DNA of 64,000 nucleotides, from contig DIUU01000016.1 in assembly GCA_002423145.1 (NCBI GenBank), positions 62,001 through 126,000 on the forward strand, written 5' to 3'. The stretch's first letter is position 1. Each line of letters starts with the position of its first letter. Under the pieces are notes generated by a model. That model made no database searches. It had not been told where the DNA came from and was given only the letters and a program-made list of their open reading frames with translations. Source of the DNA: Acholeplasmataceae bacterium UBA6150. GTDB lineage: Bacteria > Bacillota_I > Bacilli_A > Acholeplasmatales > UBA5453. Shown one piece after another: positions 60,997 through 64,000 of the stretch. A program made the translations under genes and the position numbers.

Positions 60997-62538
60997 ATGC
61001 CGCTCGATGGGTATTTTATGTACCATCTTAAAAATGAACTTGAAATCGCACTCCAAGGGGTGCGTATCAAAAAAGTCCGTCAGACGTCGAAAGATACGTT
61101 TGTTTTTTCCTATTTTAAAAAGGGCGAGCACTATGTCATTTTCGAACTCAATCCGAATAAAAGCCATGTTCGTCTCAGTGAACATGCCCCGTATGGAGAT
61201 GTCCCTTCCAATGTCCTAAACGCCTTAAGAAGATATTTGGAAAATGCCGAAATCACCCAAATCAAACAATACTTGATGGACCGGGTTTTGGTATTTGAAT
61301 TCCAAAAGTTAGACACGATATTTGGTTATCAATATTACCAATTGATCTATGAAACGATGGGTCGAACTACCAATCTCATTTTATTGGAAAATAATGTGGT
61401 CATTGAAGCTTATTACAAACAGTTTTCAATCGATAAACGAAGCATTTTAAATAAGAGTGAGTTCAGTTTTTTTCCTTCAGATAAAGCTGTTTTTACACAA
61501 CATGATATGGCCGATTTAAAACAGATGGATAGCCCAAAAGCCTTCATGAATCGATATATGGGATTCGCTATAGATACCGCAACTTATTTCGTCGAAACCA
61601 AAAGAAATCCCTTGGAAATGCCGCTAATTCCAACCCTCATGTTAGAACCGAAAAAACAATTTTTCACGTTCAATCCTAACCCCAATTTACCCCACAAATC
61701 ATTTGATACTTTATCCGCTCTATTAGAGGATTATTTTCAAAGTGAAACACCTAAATTTATCGACATTGAAAAATTGATCGACAAAGAAATCAAACGCCTC
61801 GAACTCAAACTCAACCATTTATATGCTGACCTAAACGATAACTTAGATTTTGATACATACAAGGAAAAAGCGGAGGCTATTTATTTAAACGCCACCGATT
61901 TACAGGCTAAACTGAGTCAGTTAAATGATATCCCACTCGATAGTCAAAAATCATTAAATGACAATGCACAAAGCTTCTATCAAAAATACCATAAAGCCAA
62001 AAAAGCCATTGAACCGATTGAAAAGCAACTTCAGTTGGCTAAAAATTATTTAACCTATTATGAAGATTTACGTTCGAGTTTGCCTTACCTTTCTTCCACC
62101 GATTTGGATGATGTTAAAAAAGAATTGGGTGAGGCGGGTTTAATCAAACTAAAACTTCAAACCAAGAAAAAACCAACCAAGCCTCAACTGTTGTCTTATA
62201 AATTCGAAGATTTTGAGATTTATGTGGGCAAAACTGCTGACCAAAACAATTACTTAACCAATACTTTCGCTTTGCCTAACGATCTATGGTTTCACGTTCA
62301 ACAGGGTCCAGGGGCACACATCTTATTGAGGGGTGAATTCCATGAAGCATCGCTTCGATTATCTGCGATGTTGGCAGCCTATCACAGTCCATTAAGACAG
62401 TCTTCTTCGATCCCTGTGGATTATACTAAAATCCGTTTTATTAAAAAAATAAAAGGTCTTCCAGGATATAACGTGAGTTATTCCAATCAAAAGACCATTT
62501 ATATCGATATTGATGAAGCAAAACTAAAGTCGCTTTAG
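60997..62538 (+). CDS. rqcH: Ribosome quality control factor RqcH (NFACT family)
   Basis: Binds stalled 50S subunits with peptidyl-tRNA and adds alanine tails that mark the peptide for decay. 513 residues, somewhat shorter than the usual 570. NFACT-N domain: PLDGYFMYHLKNEL, with the conserved Asp-Arg pair in YLMDRVLVFEF (about residue 90) that is needed for tailing in Bacillus RqcH. A long coiled coil (about 265-375) is followed by the NFACT-R domain (YVGKTADQNNYLTNTF, DLWFHVQQGPGAHILL). The ATG follows GGGGTGAT. The last 4 bases overlap the converging ktrB gene. Confidence 0.93.
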   Translation: MPLDGYFMYHLKNELEIALQGVRIKKVRQTSKDTFVFSYFKKGEHYVIFELNPNKSHVRLSEHAPYGDVPSNVLNALRRYLENAEITQIKQYLMDRVLVFEFQKLDTIFGYQYYQLIYETMGRTTNLILLENNVVIEAYYKQFSIDKRSILNKSEFSFFPSDKAVFTQHDMADLKQMDSPKAFMNRYMGFAIDTATYFVETKRNPLEMPLIPTLMLEPKKQFFTFNPNPNLPHKSFDTLSALLEDYFQSETPKFIDIEKLIDKEIKRLELKLNHLYADLNDNLDFDTYKEKAEAIYLNATDLQAKLSQLNDIPLDSQKSLNDNAQSFYQKYHKAKKAIEPIEKQLQLAKNYLTYYEDLRSSLPYLSSTDLDDVKKELGEAGLIKLKLQTKKKPTKPQLLSYKFEDFEIYVGKTADQNNYLTNTFALPNDLWFHVQQGPGAHILLRGEFHEASLRLSAMLAAYHSPLRQSSSIPVDYTKIRFIKKIKGLPGYNVSYSNQKTIYIDIDEAKLKSL

Positions 62539-63917
62539 CCGACAAGCATATCCATTTCAACATAGGTGACAACATTGGTTGTCTCCTTTTTATTTTCAAG
62601 CATCGCTACCGCAGTCAAGATGCCTATACGTCCGACAAACATATTCAGCATAATGATGAGTTTAGATACCACCCCGATATGCGGAATCAATCCTAAAGAT
62701 AACCCGACGGTTCCGAAGGCAGAGGACACTTCAAAACCAATTTCCATGATGGTCCAACGATTCGGTTCCACAATCGAAATGAATAATGTTGAGGTCATCA
62801 CCAAGGCGATGGCCAATGCAAATACCATGTAGGCTTTTTTCACAGCTTGATCTTTGATGGCTTTACCTGCAAAGAAGACTTGTTTACGGTGTCTTCCAAA
62901 TGAAACCAATCCGGCTGTTAATAGGAAGAATGTGGTCATACGAATCCCACCCCCAGAGGAGTTAGGTGCAGCCCCAATAAACATCAACATGGAGAAGAAT
63001 AGACGTGTAGCTTCTGCCCAACCTGTCACATCGGTATTATAAAAACCTGCACTTCGTGCGTTATTGGACATAAATAGAACATTCATCAAGATGTCTAGTG
63101 GTGGATTACCCTTCATCGAGTTTTCATACTCCATCACAAAGTAAATCAACGCTGATCCCATCCATAAAATAAAGTGACTAATAATCAACATTTTAGATAT
63201 AAAAGACATGTGGTATGGTTTCTTATGAATTTTGTTTTTAATGAATAATACCAATTCTGCCAATGGCCAAAACCCAACCCCACCTAAAAATATGATAATC
63301 ATCGTTAATATTTGAGGTAAGTAATACCCATTGAACACCATGAAACTTTGATTGCCTGGTAAGAAATCAAAACCCGCATTGGCAAATCCTGCAACAGCTA
63401 AATATACTGCTTGGAACAAAGCCTCACCAAAACTGGCTTGAAATGGTTGAACTGTGTATATATAGATAGTCATGATAATAATATATAAAATTTGAATAAT
63501 CCCCACCGCAATCATCGCGTTGGTTATCAATCGGATGATACCTTTAACGGTAAATTGATTTTGTTCTGAAGCGATTAAACTGCGTTCTTTTAATGAAATC
63601 TTCTTCCCGATGATGACCCAATAAGAAGCGACCAACATCATGATCCCAACCGCACCAATTTCAAGTATCAAAATCGATATGATTCCCCCAAATAGATTAA
63701 ATGTATCTCGTTGTGATACTGGGGTTAAACCTGTTGAAGAGATTTGTGATAAAGATATAAATAAAGCGTCAACAAAGGATAAATTCACGCCTGGATTTTG
63801 AGAAATAGGAAGCCACAACAAAAAGCCACCAACGAGGATGGTGATCAAGTATATCGTAAATATCGTTCTTGCTGGCGTAACGAATAATATTCTTTTTACT
63901 CGTTTGGTTAATGTCAT
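62535..63917 (-). CDS. ktrB: Potassium uptake channel subunit, KtrB/TrkH family
   Basis: 460 residues, membrane-embedded. Four M1-P-M2 repeats are visible by their pore loops: QISSTGLTPVS, AGFANAGFDFL, NNARSAGFYNTD and SSAFGTVGLSLG. One glycine per loop forms the filter, as in KtrB. The cytoplasmic regulator KtrA is not in the window. The start at 63917 follows GAAGGTG; a longer frame reads into the promoter. Confidence 0.94.
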   Translation of the reverse strand: MTLTKRVKRILFVTPARTIFTIYLITILVGGFLLWLPISQNPGVNLSFVDALFISLSQISSTGLTPVSQRDTFNLFGGIISILILEIGAVGIMMLVASYWVIIGKKISLKERSLIASEQNQFTVKGIIRLITNAMIAVGIIQILYIIIMTIYIYTVQPFQASFGEALFQAVYLAVAGFANAGFDFLPGNQSFMVFNGYYLPQILTMIIIFLGGVGFWPLAELVLFIKNKIHKKPYHMSFISKMLIISHFILWMGSALIYFVMEYENSMKGNPPLDILMNVLFMSNNARSAGFYNTDVTGWAEATRLFFSMLMFIGAAPNSSGGGIRMTTFFLLTAGLVSFGRHRKQVFFAGKAIKDQAVKKAYMVFALAIALVMTSTLFISIVEPNRWTIMEIGFEVSSAFGTVGLSLGLIPHIGVVSKLIIMLNMFVGRIGILTAVAMLENKKETTNVVTYVEMDMLVG

Positions 63918-63942
63918 AGGGTGCACCTTCTTGCCATGGTTT

Positions 63943-63970
63943 ATTATAGCATAACACATTGTTTTTTCAA
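63943..63970 (-). promoter_or_regulatory. Promoter of ktrB
   Basis: Minus strand TTGAAA (63965-63970), 16-base spacer, TATAAT (63943-63948). The last 30 bases of the window hold nothing else recognisable. Confidence 0.8.
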
Positions 63971-64000
63971 ATATAGATGATTTTATAAATAAGCATTTAG

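Noticed and set aside
1..64000. UGA read as tryptophan (Mycoplasma code)
   Set aside because: Many conserved genes end at TGA in the right place and prfB is present.
1..64000. CRISPR arrays, insertion sequences, prophage, tRNA or rRNA genes
   Set aside because: No regularly spaced repeats, transposase or phage proteins, cloverleaf or rRNA sequence were recognised, and the gaps between genes are too short to hide long ones.

Overview
The window is one continuous chromosome segment of a low-GC, wall-poor Firmicute, most like the Acholeplasma branch of the Mollicutes. It is gene-dense, with no intergenic gap over about 220 bases. Many genes have lost domains found in Bacillus: TopA has one zinc finger, IF-2 and FtsY have short N-termini, and SecA lacks its zinc tail. 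Reading frames use TGG for Trp and TGA as a stop, and an intact prfB (release factor 2) is present, so the standard code applies rather than the Mycoplasma code. This is inference from gene content; I cannot name the species. I saw no rRNA, tRNA, insertion sequence, prophage or CRISPR array.

Layout. 1-7.9 kb: polA (cut by the window edge), the signal recognition particle genes ftsY-ylxM-ffh, tpx and topA. 8-12.9 kb: a two-gene unit encoding a HEAT-repeat/glycosyltransferase-2 membrane protein and a three-domain regulator whose catalytic sites all look dead. 13-19.2 kb: an overlapping operon (263-aa membrane protein, FtsK, signal peptidase I, RbgA, RNase HII, GDPD). 19.3-25.3 kb: a HAD phosphatase, glycogen phosphorylase and branching enzyme, and RecX. 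25.3-34.5 kb: a C-terminal protease, a YitT protein, prfB, secA, a LemA/DUF3137 pair, and metK behind a SAM-I riboswitch. 34.5-39.6 kb: priA-fmt-pgpA and a membrane protein with a degenerate HD-GYP-like domain. 39.6-41.5 kb: an SPFH/NfeD operon. 41.6-45.9 kb: the rimP-nusA-ylxR-ylxQ-infB-rbfA operon. 46-48.8 kb (plus strand): a zinc ABC importer and a Fur-family regulator. 48.9-52.9 kb: a heterodimeric ABC exporter with its MarR regulator. 53-64 kb: coaD, a HAD phosphatase, RNase J, a methyltransferase, a DEDDh exonuclease, uvrC, rpoZ, gmk, rqcH and a KtrB/TrkH potassium channel.

Most of the window is core information processing. The most unusual parts are the regulator/glycosyltransferase pair at 8.0-12.9 kb, a second dead signalling domain at 34.5-35.8 kb, and an FtsK motor without its own membrane domain next to an unknown membrane protein. 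Regulation is readable at several points: a complete SAM riboswitch, a palindrome over the -35 of the zinc operon, and two matching palindromes in the promoter of the MarR-linked exporter operon.
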